A DNA stretch of 64,000 nt from Gp6-AA40 sp035492455 (GCA_035492455.1 DATJJE010000009.1:62001-126000), one strand, 5' to 3'; counted from the first letter of the stretch, positions 1-9,078 are shown. A program made the numbers and translations. Notes: generated from the letters alone by a model not told the origin.

Positions 1-41
1 ACAAGGGGTATTTCGAGGAAGTCGATGCCCAGCTGCGGTGA
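1..41 (+). CDS. C-terminal end of an upstream gene (partial)
   Basis: From base 3 the third frame reads KGYFEEVDAQLR and stops at TGA 39-41. The composition looks like a genuine protein C-terminus. The product cannot be identified from twelve codons. If real, it overlaps the ATG at 25 of the amidase in another frame, which would make the two genes translationally coupled. Confidence 0.4.
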   Translation, partial: KGYFEEVDAQLR

Positions 42-1719
42 TCAGAGCGTCCAGCTGAAGCCAGACACTACCGGGTTGGTAGTGTCCGCCTTGAGGCGGA
101 CCGTGCTGGTGGCTGCGATGTGCCTCGCAGCCACGACAGCATTCGCTCAGAGCTCGAATGCCCCCAGGCTGCTGCGCGAGGCGGAAGCGCGCGAAATGGC
201 GCTGCGTGGCGAGATTGATAGCCGGAAGGCGGGCTCACCGGCAATGCCTCTGCTCGAACGCGTGCGTACGCTCGTTCGTGCCTACGAGGACATCTCGCGT
301 CTCTTCCCGACGAGTCCATACAGTGACGATGCGCTATGGCATGGCGGGCTGCTTGCAGCCGACGCTTTCTGGGAATTCGGACAGGGTGACGAACGCGAGA
401 CTGCGACCCGTCTGCTCAAGACGCTGACCGCGAAGTACGTGACCAGTTCGCTTGTCAAACAGGCGATGCCGCAGCTGGAACGCCTGACGTCCGCGAAGAT
501 ATTCCCCGCGGAGCCCACGCCACCGGAAACCGCGCCGAAGCCGGCAACGGTGCTGCTGAAGGCGGTCCGGCGTGAAGCGCTGCCCGGCGCAGTACGCGTG
601 ACGCTGGAGCTCGAGGGTGAGGCCGCCTTTCACGACGAACAGATCGTTGGACCGCCACGCGTCTTCATCGATTTGCAGAACACCCGTCCAGTCGACGCGC
701 TGAAGGATGCGACGCAGTTGTTCCCCGATGATCTCGTTCGTCAGATTCGAGTCGGCCGTCCGGTTGGGACACGGACGCGTGTCGTGCTGGATCTGGCAAC
801 CACCGCGCCGCACACGACCTACGCTCTGTACAACCCGTATCGAGTCGTCATCGACTTCGCACGCGAAGCCCCCATCGCACCCATTGCACCGACCCGCGAC
901 AGTACCATTGCATCGACGCGCGACAGCACCATTGCACCGACCCGCGAAAGTACCGCTGCATCTCCCGCCGCGCCGCGACAGAACGCGGTAGGCGGCTTGT
1001 CCCTCTCGCGCCAGCTGGGACTCGGCATCGCGCGCGTCGTCATCGATCCGGGCCACGGTGGACACGATCCCGGTGCGATGACCATGGGCCTAAGCGAGGC
1101 GGAGGTCGTTCTCGACATAGCGATACGTCTCGAAGGGCTGCTTGTCAAGCAGCCGGGCGTCGAAGTGGTGCTGACACGGCGCACGAATGTGTTCGTGCCG
1201 CTCGAGGAACGCACCGCGCTCGCCAACCGCGAAGGCGCGGACCTGTTCCTCTCGATTCACGCCAATGCGAGCGAGGACGACCGCGCGCGCGGCATCGAAA
1301 CGTATTTCCTGAACTTCGCATCGAATCCCGCCGCGGAGGCGATCGCGGCGCGCGAAAACGCGGCCTCCTCGCGAACCATGCGTCAGCTGGCGGACATCGT
1401 GAAAGCGATCGCCCTCAACAACAAGATCGACGAATCGCGCGACTTTGCTTCGTTCGTACAGACGTCGATGATCGATCGGTTGAAGAAATCGAACAGGAAC
1501 ATGAAGGACCTGGGCGTGAAGCAGGCGCCGTTCACCGTCCTCGTCGACGCAACGATGCCGAGCATCCTCGCCGAAATCTCGTTTCTGACAAACCGCCAGG
1601 AAGCGACCTTGCTGCGAGGCAATGCGTACCGCCAGCAGATTGCCGAGGCGCTGTTCAATGGCCTCATGAAATACCAACGATCGCTGAAGCGGACGTCACA
1701 AACCATCGCCTCCCAATAG
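25..1719 (+). CDS. N-acetylmuramoyl-L-alanine amidase with AMIN domain
   Basis: Exported peptidoglycan hydrolase that cleaves the amide bond between N-acetylmuramic acid and the stem peptide. A hydrophobic signal segment ends near AFAQ (residue 42). Residues ~180-275 form an AMIN-like domain (RVFIDLQNTRP, RVVIDFAREA). A Thr/Pro/Ala-rich linker with repeated PTRDST/STRDST units follows. From ~335 the Amidase_3 catalytic domain shows the zinc motifs VVIDPGHGGHDPGA, LFLSIHANA and a late Glu in LAEISFLTN. The ATG at 25 has GAGGA six bases upstream, so it is kept. The first ~28 residues are largely encoded by a palindromic repeat, and GTG 82, TTG 91 or ATG 118 are possible alternative starts that leave a more ordinary signal peptide. 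Family assignment is firm; the start is not. Confidence 0.9.
   Translation: MPSCGDQSVQLKPDTTGLVVSALRRTVLVAAMCLAATTAFAQSSNAPRLLREAEAREMALRGEIDSRKAGSPAMPLLERVRTLVRAYEDISRLFPTSPYSDDALWHGGLLAADAFWEFGQGDERETATRLLKTLTAKYVTSSLVKQAMPQLERLTSAKIFPAEPTPPETAPKPATVLLKAVRREALPGAVRVTLELEGEAAFHDEQIVGPPRVFIDLQNTRPVDALKDATQLFPDDLVRQIRVGRPVGTRTRVVLDLATTAPHTTYALYNPYRVVIDFAREAPIAPIAPTRDSTIASTRDSTIAPTRESTAASPAAPRQNAVGGLSLSRQLGLGIARVVIDPGHGGHDPGAMTMGLSEAEVVLDIAIRLEGLLVKQPGVEVVLTRRTNVFVPLEERTALANREGADLFLSIHANASEDDRARGIETYFLNFASNPAAEAIAARENAASSRTMRQLADIVKAIALNNKIDESRDFASFVQTSMIDRLKKSNRNMKDLGVKQAPFTVLVDATMPSILAEISFLTNRQEATLLRGNAYRQQIAEALFNGLMKYQRSLKRTSQTIASQ
64..101 (+). repeat. Double palindrome inside the amidase N-terminus
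   Basis: Two overlapping hairpins: GACACTACC (64-72) with GGTAGTGTC (78-86), and GTCCGCC (84-90) with GGCGGAC (95-101) around a TTGA loop. The arms are perfect. The element is translated as part of the predicted amidase n-region. It resembles the TTGA/TGAA-loop palindromes at 25711 and 29352. Confidence 0.75.
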
Positions 1720-1788
1720 CTCGTCCGGCCTGCATTTCATGCAGATGTGCAGCCCGCAACCCACCGGCGTTATCCCTTTTGTACTGGT

Positions 1789-4341
1789 ATGCTTCGCACT
1801 CTCATCACAGAGTTCGCAGCCGTGGACGAGCAGCGCTGGAAGGCGATCGAGGCGATCTATATCGGTGCGCTCGACGCACCGGATCGCGACGCATTTCTGG
1901 ACCAGGCGTGTCAGAACGACTCTGACCTCCGCCTCGAGGTGGAGCGCCTTCTCCACGACGAAACCTCCACCATGCAGCTGTTGGGCCGTGCGCCGTCCGT
2001 CGGTGCGGTCACTTTAACGGCGGGCTCCACCTTTGGCGAGTACGAGATCGTCGAGCTCCTTGGGTCCGGCGGCAGCTCCGACGTCTATCGCGCTTTCGAC
2101 CGGCGGCTCGATCGCAACGTTGCGCTGAAAGTCTTCACGAACGCCGCGTTCGTCGACGATTTCAGGTCGCGGTTCGAGCGCGAAGCGAAGGCCGCCGCCT
2201 CGCTGAATCATCCGAACATCGCCACCGTCTACGAGGTGGGCCAGGTCGAGGAGTACTGGTTTATCGCGATCGAATACATCGACGGCGTGACGTTCCGCGA
2301 GAAGCTCGACGACGAGGCGTGCTCGCTGGACGAACGCCTGCGGTACCTCGGCCAGGTGGCCGGGGCGCTGGCGTGCGCCCATGCGGGCGGCATCGTGCAC
2401 TGCGATCTCAAACCCGAAAATGTGATGGTGACGGGCGACGGCGCCGTGAAGGTTCTCGATTTCGGCCTCGCGCGACTGGTTCGGCCGCAGCGCGCCGACG
2501 CCGCATTGGCAGCATCCGAGGACGCATCGGAAGCCGCTGCCGGTCGACGCAGGATCGAAGGGACGATCGGCTACATGTCGCCGGAGCAGGCGTCGGGCGA
2601 GGAGCTCGGGGCGCGCACGGATGTCTTTGCCTTCGGCTGCATGTTGTTCGAGGCGATCGCCAACCGGCTTCCCTTCTGGAGTCCATCGCTCGTCCGATCG
2701 CTACACAACCTGACGCACGAACCTGCACCGCGCCTCGAGGCCTACGTGCGAAAGATTCCGCGCCGCCTCCAGCGACTGGTTGAGGATTGCCTCGCGAAAG
2801 ATCCTGCGGCCAGGCCCGAGTCGATGGAGGAGGTCAACCGGCGTCTGCAGGAAGTGATTGAGCGCAAGTCGACGCGGGCTTTTCGTATTGCCGCCAGCCT
2901 CGCCGCGCTCCTCGCCATCGGCGCGCCGCTCGGCTACTGGGCATGGCGAACACCGCCTTCGCCCGGATCGGTCGCTGTCATTCCATTTACCAGCGCCTCT
3001 TCAGCGGCCGACAACGACATGTTTGCCGCTGAAATCAGCGAAGGCCTGATTCAGTCGCTTGCCCAGCTTCCGGATCTGAAGGTAACGGCACGTGCATCGA
3101 GCTTCCGCTTTGCAGCGACCGGTGTAGACGTGCGACAGATTGCGCGCACGCTCGGCGTTCGTACCCTCGTGACGGGCACTGTCACTCTTACCGGCGGCGA
3201 TCTGCGCGTGGCGGCCGAACTCATCGACGGCCAAAACGGCAGCGCGCTGTGGGGTGCCCAATTCGACCGGCGCGCTGCCGATATTGGAGACCTGCAGTTG
3301 GAGATCGCTGCCGAAATTGCAAGGCGCGTGCGGTCGGGCCTGACGGCGGCCGATCAGCGTCGCCTTGCTCGAACGATTCATCCCAATCCCGATGTGTACG
3401 CGCTGTTGCTGCGCGGCCGCTACCAGATGTCGCTGTACAGTCCAGACAGCAGCCAGAAGGCAGCCAGCTATTTTGAGCAGGCGCTCGGTATCGATCCGAG
3501 CTACGCGATGGCGAATGCCGAGCTCGCTTCCACGTATCGCCGCATGGCTGGCTACGGCATCCTCGATCCGCGTCAGGCAATGCCGCTGGCGGAACGCGCG
3601 GCGATGCGCGCGATCGCGAGCGACGCGGAGTTGGCCGAAGGACACACCGCGCTCGCCGACATCAAGCGCGACCAGTGGCAGTGGGTCGCGTCAATGCGCG
3701 AGTACGATCGTGCAATCGCGCTGAGCCCCAGCTACGTACCCGCGCACGAGGGCCTGGCAATCGGTTTGAGCGTCATGGGACAGTACGACGCCGCGGTGGC
3801 CGAGCTGCAGCGCATCCGCGCGCTGGACCCGGTCAGCGTGCCCGGCGCAGTTGATGCGACTGCCCTGTTTTACAACGTACGCCGGTTCGACCGCGCTCTA
3901 GAGACGGTCACTGAAGCGACGCGGCGCGACAGTGCGGCGCCCGCGCTCTGGACATGGACGGGAATCGTCCTTGGAGGAAGCGGAAACTTTGCGGGTGCCG
4001 TGGCAGCGTTCGAGACGGCGATCCGCCTGGGCGACAACACGAACGCGACGCAGTGCTACTACGTTCACGCGCTGGCGCGCGTGGGCCGTCGGCAGGAGGC
4101 GCTGCGACGCCTCGAATCAGTGGAACGAAGCACGGCATTCGTGCCGCCATCATCGCTTGCCATCGCCTACGTAGGACTCGACCAGAAGGACCGTGCGTTC
4201 GAGTTCTTGCAACGCGGCTTTGCCGCGCGCGATCCGCTGCTGCAGTACATCGTCGTCGAGCCGTTTCTCGATTCGATCAGCGACGATCCACGCTTCCGCG
4301 CGATCGTCGCTGGTATGGGATTGTCCCCGCTGAAACAGTGA
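1789..4341 (+). CDS. Ser/Thr protein kinase with TolB/FlgO-like and TPR C-terminal regions
   Basis: Membrane-anchored PknB-type kinase. The N-terminal ~75 residues resemble the short conserved lead-in of this acidobacterial kinase class (DEQRWKAIEAIY). The kinase domain follows: glycine loop GSGGSSDVYRA, VALKVF lysine, catalytic HCDLKPENV, DFG, and GTIGYMSPEQ with TDVFAFGCMLFE. The usual HRD arginine is Cys. One TM helix (SLAALLAIGAPLGYWAW) separates this from a TolB/FlgO-like domain (VAVIPFTSAS...GLIQSLAQL) and about five TPRs that probably bind partners outside. ATG 1789 is preferred because upstream residues look non-conserved; 1747 is an alternative. It converges on an ECF sigma gene ten bases away, and kinase/ECF proximity suggests a shared signalling role (inference). 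Confidence 0.9.
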   Translation: MLRTLITEFAAVDEQRWKAIEAIYIGALDAPDRDAFLDQACQNDSDLRLEVERLLHDETSTMQLLGRAPSVGAVTLTAGSTFGEYEIVELLGSGGSSDVYRAFDRRLDRNVALKVFTNAAFVDDFRSRFEREAKAAASLNHPNIATVYEVGQVEEYWFIAIEYIDGVTFREKLDDEACSLDERLRYLGQVAGALACAHAGGIVHCDLKPENVMVTGDGAVKVLDFGLARLVRPQRADAALAASEDASEAAAGRRRIEGTIGYMSPEQASGEELGARTDVFAFGCMLFEAIANRLPFWSPSLVRSLHNLTHEPAPRLEAYVRKIPRRLQRLVEDCLAKDPAARPESMEEVNRRLQEVIERKSTRAFRIAASLAALLAIGAPLGYWAWRTPPSPGSVAVIPFTSASSAADNDMFAAEISEGLIQSLAQLPDLKVTARASSFRFAATGVDVRQIARTLGVRTLVTGTVTLTGGDLRVAAELIDGQNGSALWGAQFDRRAADIGDLQLEIAAEIARRVRSGLTAADQRRLARTIHPNPDVYALLLRGRYQMSLYSPDSSQKAASYFEQALGIDPSYAMANAELASTYRRMAGYGILDPRQAMPLAERAAMRAIASDAELAEGHTALADIKRDQWQWVASMREYDRAIALSPSYVPAHEGLAIGLSVMGQYDAAVAELQRIRALDPVSVPGAVDATALFYNVRRFDRALETVTEATRRDSAAPALWTWTGIVLGGSGNFAGAVAAFETAIRLGDNTNATQCYYVHALARVGRRQEALRRLESVERSTAFVPPSSLAIAYVGLDQKDRAFEFLQRGFAARDPLLQYIVVEPFLDSISDDPRFRAIVAGMGLSPLKQ

Positions 4342-4350
4342 CGCGTCGCG

Positions 4351-4944
4351 CTACGCCTGCGACGCAGCAGCCCGCGGCGTTGTCTGCAGCAAGGCCACCT
4401 GTCGTGCCAGCTGACCGAGAGCGCGGCTGACGGCAACGCGCCCGGCGTTCGTTGAAGGAAACCCGAATTCCTTTTCAATTTGCTGTGCCGACAGGCCGCG
4501 CTCGACGTGAGCAACGATGAGGTTCCGGTCTTTGTCGCGCAGCCTGGCAAGGCCGCGCCGATACTGGTCCACCGCGTCCTGATCCAGGGCCGCATCGAGC
4601 GGCGTCGCGCCGGGCGACGGCAGTTCGTCCTGCTCCGGCAGCTCGACTGGCGCAGGCCGCCGCACCGTCTTGCGGATTTCATCGCGAATCAGGTTGGTCA
4701 GCGCGCGCTGCATATAGCCCTGCACGGCGTACGGATGCCGCACGTCGAACTGGTCACCTTTTTTCAGCATGCGCAGGGCGACTTCCTGCACCAGGTCGCA
4801 GGTCTCGAGACAGCCCCGAGCCGCGGCCGGCAACCGTCGGTGGGCCCATTTGCGCACCGTGGGCAGGCACTCCTCCACCATGGCTTCCACGCGGGAGCGG
4901 TCGGAAACGGTGTTACGGGAGACGACGATTTCTTGCGTGTCCAT
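4351..4944 (-). CDS. ECF-type RNA polymerase sigma factor
   Basis: Sigma70-family extracytoplasmic-function factor of about 197 residues. Region 2 contains CDLVQEVALRML and a -10 recognition helix (VQGYMQRALTNLIRDEIRK). A charged, proline-rich linker leads to region 4, where LSAQQIEKEFGFPSTNAGRVAVSRAL forms the helix-turn-helix. ATG 4944 is chosen because AAGGA lies eight bases upstream; ATG 4962 lacks such a site. It is divergent from a second ECF gene at 5047 and convergent with the kinase. No anti-sigma gene is adjacent, so control may be by the kinase or at transcription. Confidence 0.85.
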   Translation of the reverse strand: MDTQEIVVSRNTVSDRSRVEAMVEECLPTVRKWAHRRLPAAARGCLETCDLVQEVALRMLKKGDQFDVRHPYAVQGYMQRALTNLIRDEIRKTVRRPAPVELPEQDELPSPGATPLDAALDQDAVDQYRRGLARLRDKDRNLIVAHVERGLSAQQIEKEFGFPSTNAGRVAVSRALGQLARQVALLQTTPRAAASQA

Positions 4945-5028
4945 ACACCATCCTTCATGCAAAACGGTTTACGCGAGGGGTTGATGTCTATGTATGCGGA
5001 ATCGGCGGCTGAAAAGGGTAAGGCGACC

Positions 5029-5034
5029 TATAAT
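5029..5034 (+). promoter_or_regulatory. Consensus -10 box for the second ECF gene
   Basis: A perfect TATAAT lies twelve bases before ATG 5047. No convincing -35 is seen at 16-18 bases upstream. The predicted transcript would have a leader of only a few bases. Confidence 0.5.
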
Positions 5035-5046
5035 CGGCGCACTCCA

Positions 5047-5622
5047 ATGAAGTCGGCGCACATTACCCGGCTCCTGCAGGAGTGGAGTGCCGGCGATGAG
5101 GATGCCCTCAATGCCCTCATCCCCCTCGTCGAACGTGAGTTGCGCCGGCTGGCGCGTCAGCGGGTCGCCGGCGAACGCCCCGGGATGACGCTGCAGGCGA
5201 CCGACCTCGTGAACGAGGCCTACCTCCGGTTGCTGGACGTAAAGCAGGTGCAGTGGCAGGATCGCGAGCATTTCTTCGCGGTCGCCGTTCGAGTCATGCG
5301 CCGGATACTGGTCGATGCCGGCCGCAGCCGCGGCGCCCAGAAACGCGGTGACGGCGTTCGACCGGTTCCCCTCGAACAAGCCGAGGACCAGTCAGCGAGC
5401 CCGTCCTACGACCTGCTCGCCCTGGACGAAGCGCTGAAGAGGCTCGAGACCATGGCTCCTCGAAAGGTTCGAGTCGTCGAACTGCGTTACTTTGTCGGCC
5501 TGAGCGTCGAAGAGACCGCGGCGGCGCTCGACGTATCACCCGAGACTGTCAAGCGGGATTGGCGGCTGGCCAAGGCCTGGCTGGCACACGAACTGTCACA
5601 AACCCGTTCGAAACCCGACTAG
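5047..5622 (+). CDS. ECF sigma factor, ECF/TIGR02999-like family
   Basis: 191-residue sigma factor of the type abundant in Acidobacteriota and Planctomycetes, often encoded beside Ser/Thr kinases. Region 2 shows LQATDLVNEAYLRLL and FFAVAVRVMRRILVD. Region 4 shows VVELRYFVGLSVEETAAALDVS followed by ETVKRDWRLAKAWL, the typical C-terminal signature. The open frame continues far upstream, but homology starts at MKSAHITRLLQEWSAGD, so ATG 5047 is used, with a consensus TATAAT just upstream. The sequence between the two divergent ECF genes (4945-5046) therefore holds at least one promoter. Confidence 0.9.
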   Translation: MKSAHITRLLQEWSAGDEDALNALIPLVERELRRLARQRVAGERPGMTLQATDLVNEAYLRLLDVKQVQWQDREHFFAVAVRVMRRILVDAGRSRGAQKRGDGVRPVPLEQAEDQSASPSYDLLALDEALKRLETMAPRKVRVVELRYFVGLSVEETAAALDVSPETVKRDWRLAKAWLAHELSQTRSKPD

Positions 5623-5642
5623 CCGAGCAACGGCAGCTTAGA

Positions 5643-6902
5643 TCAACGTCGAGCTCGAGTCGGCGCCGTATCGCCATCGATTAGCGCCGCGATGCTGTCG
5701 GCGATCTCGGCGTTCTGAACAACATAGAAGAGGCCGCCGCGACCATTCTGGCTACTCGCGCAATTGCTCCCGGAAATGAGACCCTGCTGATTCAAGTCCC
5801 CAAAGATCGCAAGGCGCTGACCGCCACTCGTCGAAACGCCGATTTTGGCGTGATTGCGATCAGTGCCGAGCCCACCGCGAAGGCCAATTGATTGGCCCTC
5901 CCATTGTCCTGTGAGCGCAATACGTACTGCACCAGGTGAACCCAAAGAGTCATCCCAACACGCAATTTTGGTTGAAGTAATCGTAGAAAAGATCTGTGGT
6001 TTCGCCCACCACGTAGCGGTACGCAACGACACACCACCGAGCAGCGCCGACACCATCTGCCAGGGCGGTACATGGAGGCGAGACGGCTTAGAAATCAACC
6101 GAACGCCGGTCGATAGCGTAGCCACGGTGGCTTGCGAGGTCTTGACTCTGGATCCGAGACCAGACACCAACGCCATAATCGCCGAAGGACCACCGTTACG
6201 GACGATCTGCCGATTCGTTGGATCGGTAACAATGCTCGCGTTCTTGAGACCGTTCAGGACACTGACAACGTCGTTCTGACTTAGTTTCAGTGCGAACGCG
6301 TGTTGACTTACTTTGACGTTATTGTCGATTACACATCCCAGCGTATTGCCGTCATTTCGCCGTGGGTTGTTGCGATTCCCAGCAGCTGGCCACGAAGGCG
6401 TCGTCACCTGCATTACGAATCCCTCGCCATCCGAATTCCAGACCAGCATGCCTTTCGAGTGGCCCCACGGTGACTTGCACGCCTCGCCGCACCCGGTAAT
6501 GTCGGGATCGTCGTAGAACTGATCGTTCCAAATGACGTAGAACAACGATGAGTTGTTGTAGATCTGGTCGAACGTCGCGCCGACTGGATCGGTTACCGTC
6601 TCACCGACACAACCTTGACCTCGCTGGAGCGTCGGTGCCTCTTGACTCGCATACACGAATTGCTGGCCAAAGTTATATGGCTGGACGTCGCCGCCGAACG
6701 GGCACTGCCGCGGATCGGCGCCGCTGCCGCCGCAGCCGGCAAACGCTGAAGCATTGAATTTGAATACGAACCACCAGTCGACTGGGTGTCCGCTCGCCAA
6801 CAACGGCGCAGGGCCGTTCGCCGCCCGCAGGTGCGGGCCGTTCACGCAGAGAAGAAGTACGAGCACCGCGAAACACGCTCGCCGAATACGTGTCGTGATC
6901 AC
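5643..6902 (-). CDS. Secreted DNase II-like endonuclease
   Basis: 419-residue predicted exported protein resembling eukaryotic acid DNase II (phospholipase-D fold). A signal peptide (RRACFAVLVLLLCVNG...LRA) precedes the mature chain. Two HxK catalytic signatures are visible: WGHSKGMLVWNSDGEGFVMQ, ~165 residues in, followed by VTTPSWPAAG as in the DNase II 'SVPxFP' segment, and TDRNHAKIGVS near residue 360. The two HxK half-sites and their spacing match the family. Several paired cysteines are consistent with export. GTG 6902 is chosen because AAGGAG sits seven bases upstream, after the previous gene's stop; the frame is open to 6944. Last gene of a three-gene group. Bacterial members are uncommon, so transfer is possible. 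Confidence 0.75.
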   Translation of the reverse strand: MITTRIRRACFAVLVLLLCVNGPHLRAANGPAPLLASGHPVDWWFVFKFNASAFAGCGGSGADPRQCPFGGDVQPYNFGQQFVYASQEAPTLQRGQGCVGETVTDPVGATFDQIYNNSSLFYVIWNDQFYDDPDITGCGEACKSPWGHSKGMLVWNSDGEGFVMQVTTPSWPAAGNRNNPRRNDGNTLGCVIDNNVKVSQHAFALKLSQNDVVSVLNGLKNASIVTDPTNRQIVRNGGPSAIMALVSGLGSRVKTSQATVATLSTGVRLISKPSRLHVPPWQMVSALLGGVSLRTATWWAKPQIFSTITSTKIACWDDSLGSPGAVRIALTGQWEGQSIGLRGGLGTDRNHAKIGVSTSGGQRLAIFGDLNQQGLISGSNCASSQNGRGGLFYVVQNAEIADSIAALIDGDTAPTRARR

Positions 6903-6921
6903 ACTCACTTCTCCTTCACCG

Positions 6922-7527
6922 CTAGTTGTCGTCAACCGCAGCATTCAACTTATCAGTTTGGGGAGTCTCCTCCGGGGGGACGCGGAAGGCGACGTTGAAC
7001 ATTTCGCTGAGTTTCTGTGTCGCTTGCTTCGAAAACATGCCGACGATGAACGAGCCTGCCGCGAAACCAATCAAGTTCAAGTCCTGCGTATTGGACGACA
7101 CCGAAAAAAAGCCGGCTCGCGTGGCTAAGTAGAATCCACTCGCAAGCGCCACTCCGATAAGCGGCCTGAGCGCATACCACCAGCGCCAACTCTTCTTCAG
7201 CTTCTTCGCGCCCGTAAAGTTTGCGAACGATGTTGCGGCATGCACATAACTTCCGAGCGCTCCTGACAGCATGACGAGAAGCAGGAGTTGGCGCTCCGGA
7301 TAGAGTTCTAACCGGAGAAAACCCCAGAACAGATTGATTGTTCGAAAGTCCTCTTCTGCATCAGGACCGATATTCATCGGCCACACTTGCAAGAGCAGAT
7401 ACAGGATGAGGAGACCGACGACTACGTGATACAGGCCTAACGCCATGGTCCAACCGCGACCCATTCGCGAATCAGGCCGCGGCGCAGTCTCCACGTGCTC
7501 CGTTAGCGACCCGAGCGTGTCCGTCAT
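6922..7527 (-). CDS. Four-helix membrane protein of unknown function
   Basis: 201 residues with four predicted TM segments: WTMALGLYHVVVGLLILYLL, LLLLVMLSGALGSYVHAA, ALRPLIGVALASGFYLAT and NLIGFAAGSFIVGMF. The second half carries a W-x-x-x-LRPLIG motif and GMFSKQATQKLSEMFNVAF, a pattern I associate with uncharacterised bacterial membrane domains but cannot name. GAGGAG lies before the ATG. It sits between the propeller gene (56-base gap) and the DNase II-like gene (19-base gap), so co-transcription is likely. Function unknown; anchoring or regulating the neighbours would be guesswork. Confidence 0.75.
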   Translation of the reverse strand: MTDTLGSLTEHVETAPRPDSRMGRGWTMALGLYHVVVGLLILYLLLQVWPMNIGPDAEEDFRTINLFWGFLRLELYPERQLLLLVMLSGALGSYVHAATSFANFTGAKKLKKSWRWWYALRPLIGVALASGFYLATRAGFFSVSSNTQDLNLIGFAAGSFIVGMFSKQATQKLSEMFNVAFRVPPEETPQTDKLNAAVDDN

Positions 7528-7583
7528 AATTTCTCCTCTACTGGGGCGTCCACAGGCGCAAAACGGCTCGTCGACGCCGCGTG

Positions 7584-8972
7584 CTACGGCAGGAAGTAAT
7601 AAAGATGGCCGTCGTCTCCACCTGCCGCAATCGCCGAACCATCGGCACTAACCGCGATCGGCCAGTTCATGTTCCCTGTTTCGAATTGCCACACTTGGGT
7701 TCCGCTGAAATCGAATCGGCGGAACAACCCGGGCGTTCCTGGGGGATTGCCTTCAGCAACCGTGATGATTTCGCCGTCGGCGTCCATGCTCACGCTGTTC
7801 GGATTGTGCTCGAGCGGAACGGTGGTCTTCGGTTTCGGGGACTGGGCGTCGAAGATCAACAACTCGCCCTCGTAATTGACCGTCTGAGGCGACCCGTTCA
7901 ACGCGTTTCCACTGGTAACGTTGGCCGAAGGAGAAGGCGGCGGCGTCTTCCGGTTCGCGACCGCGGCGAAGGTGGCGCCATCGCCAGAAATCGCTATCCA
8001 TCGCACATTCTGTCTTGCCTTCGCGTCTGTCACACCTTCCGGCGGCGCGGGGTCTACGACCGGCGCCGCCGGACCTCCTGCGTCGTAGCGAACGGGTGGA
8101 TTCGCCGCTGTGGCCATATCAGACACAGTGCTTCGATACACAACGTCGCTGCCGCCCGCCACGAATGCCTCGGCATCGTCATTGCCGGACACAGCCACCG
8201 AGAGGAAACGCACGGGTGCGAGAACCGAGGAAGTCCGATCCGTCGCGTTGACGGGCTCTTTGGAAACTTCCTTGATGAACATGCGCGTGATAACGCCGTT
8301 CGCGATCGTGGCGACGAGCAGCTGGCCGCGCTCGTTACATGCAGCGAGCCACGTCCCGCTCGGATGAACCGCAACCGAAGTGACGGGGCCAAAGGTGGTT
8401 CGGAAATCCGGATCCGTGCTCGGAGCCGCCGACTGGATCGGTGTGTACGTCACACGGTTGTTGCGCACACTGCGCGCGTACACATACAACTGATCGGCCG
8501 CGGCCGCGACGATCGCGCCGTCGCGAGACAGGGAGACGACGTTGACCGTGTCGCCTATTGGCGTTTTGGTCGCCGAGGAGTTGAACAGCACGGTGCCGGT
8601 CGCGGCGTCGAAGATCATCACCAAGCCGGTCGTCTGGTTCGGGCCTGCGAAGGGCGGCGTGAAGTATCCGCCGGTGGCCGCCACAGTACCGTCGCCCGAA
8701 ATGCCGACGGCAAAAATGCCGTCCCAGCCAGTCATCCTGTTCGTCCATTTATTCGTCGCCACCGGCTTGCCGCCAGTCGAGGCGACGTCGAAACAGAACG
8801 TCGCGAACTGCCCGTATATCTTCGAATTCGCCTCGAAATCATGAATGTACGTGGCGCCGATGACACGATCGCCTTTTTCGGAGATGGCGACGGAGTTGAC
8901 CCAAGCCACCTTCGAAAGCGACTGCACCCAGGCGGGTGCTTTCGTAACGGGGCCGGTCGTTAACACGGTCAT
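7584..8972 (-). CDS. WD40/PQQ-like beta-propeller protein
   Basis: 462 residues made of repeated beta-propeller blades. Recurring units such as VAISEKGDRVIGA, VGISGDGTVAATGG, VSLSRDGAIVAAAA, VAVHPSGTWLAACN, IAISGDGATFAAVA and IAVSADGSAIAAGGDDGHLYYF are visible. No signal peptide or membrane segment is evident, so it is probably cytoplasmic, unlike the exported nuclease downstream. GGGAGGG precedes the ATG by seven bases. Likely a protein-interaction scaffold. First gene of the group with the membrane protein and DNase II-like gene. Confidence 0.75.
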   Translation of the reverse strand: MTVLTTGPVTKAPAWVQSLSKVAWVNSVAISEKGDRVIGATYIHDFEANSKIYGQFATFCFDVASTGGKPVATNKWTNRMTGWDGIFAVGISGDGTVAATGGYFTPPFAGPNQTTGLVMIFDAATGTVLFNSSATKTPIGDTVNVVSLSRDGAIVAAAADQLYVYARSVRNNRVTYTPIQSAAPSTDPDFRTTFGPVTSVAVHPSGTWLAACNERGQLLVATIANGVITRMFIKEVSKEPVNATDRTSSVLAPVRFLSVAVSGNDDAEAFVAGGSDVVYRSTVSDMATAANPPVRYDAGGPAAPVVDPAPPEGVTDAKARQNVRWIAISGDGATFAAVANRKTPPPSPSANVTSGNALNGSPQTVNYEGELLIFDAQSPKPKTTVPLEHNPNSVSMDADGEIITVAEGNPPGTPGLFRRFDFSGTQVWQFETGNMNWPIAVSADGSAIAAGGDDGHLYYFLP

Positions 8973-9052
8973 GCGTCTACCCTCCCCGGGTCAACTGCCG
9001 GGTCCTGGATCTCTGGCTGGAAGCGAAGGTGCCGACTATATACCTGTTGATG

Positions 9053-9078
9053 GAGATAACGATCGCCAAAGCGATCTC
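9053..9078 (-). other. Intergenic hairpin
   Basis: GATCGC (9061-9066) and GCGATC (9071-9076) flank CAAA, with GAGAT/ATCTC outside. It lies just past the stop of the 9091-9366 gene on the minus strand and could slow or end transcription, but has no U-tract. The rest of 8973-9090 shows only a weak TATATA-like -10 candidate for the propeller gene. Confidence 0.3.

Noticed and set aside
4480..5046. N-terminal extension of the second ECF factor
   Set aside because: It overlaps the divergent ECF gene in antisense; a TATAAT box lies just before ATG 5047.
7581..8963. 460-aa plus-strand frame over the propeller gene
   Set aside because: Exact antisense of the propeller; Arg-rich composition and no domain.
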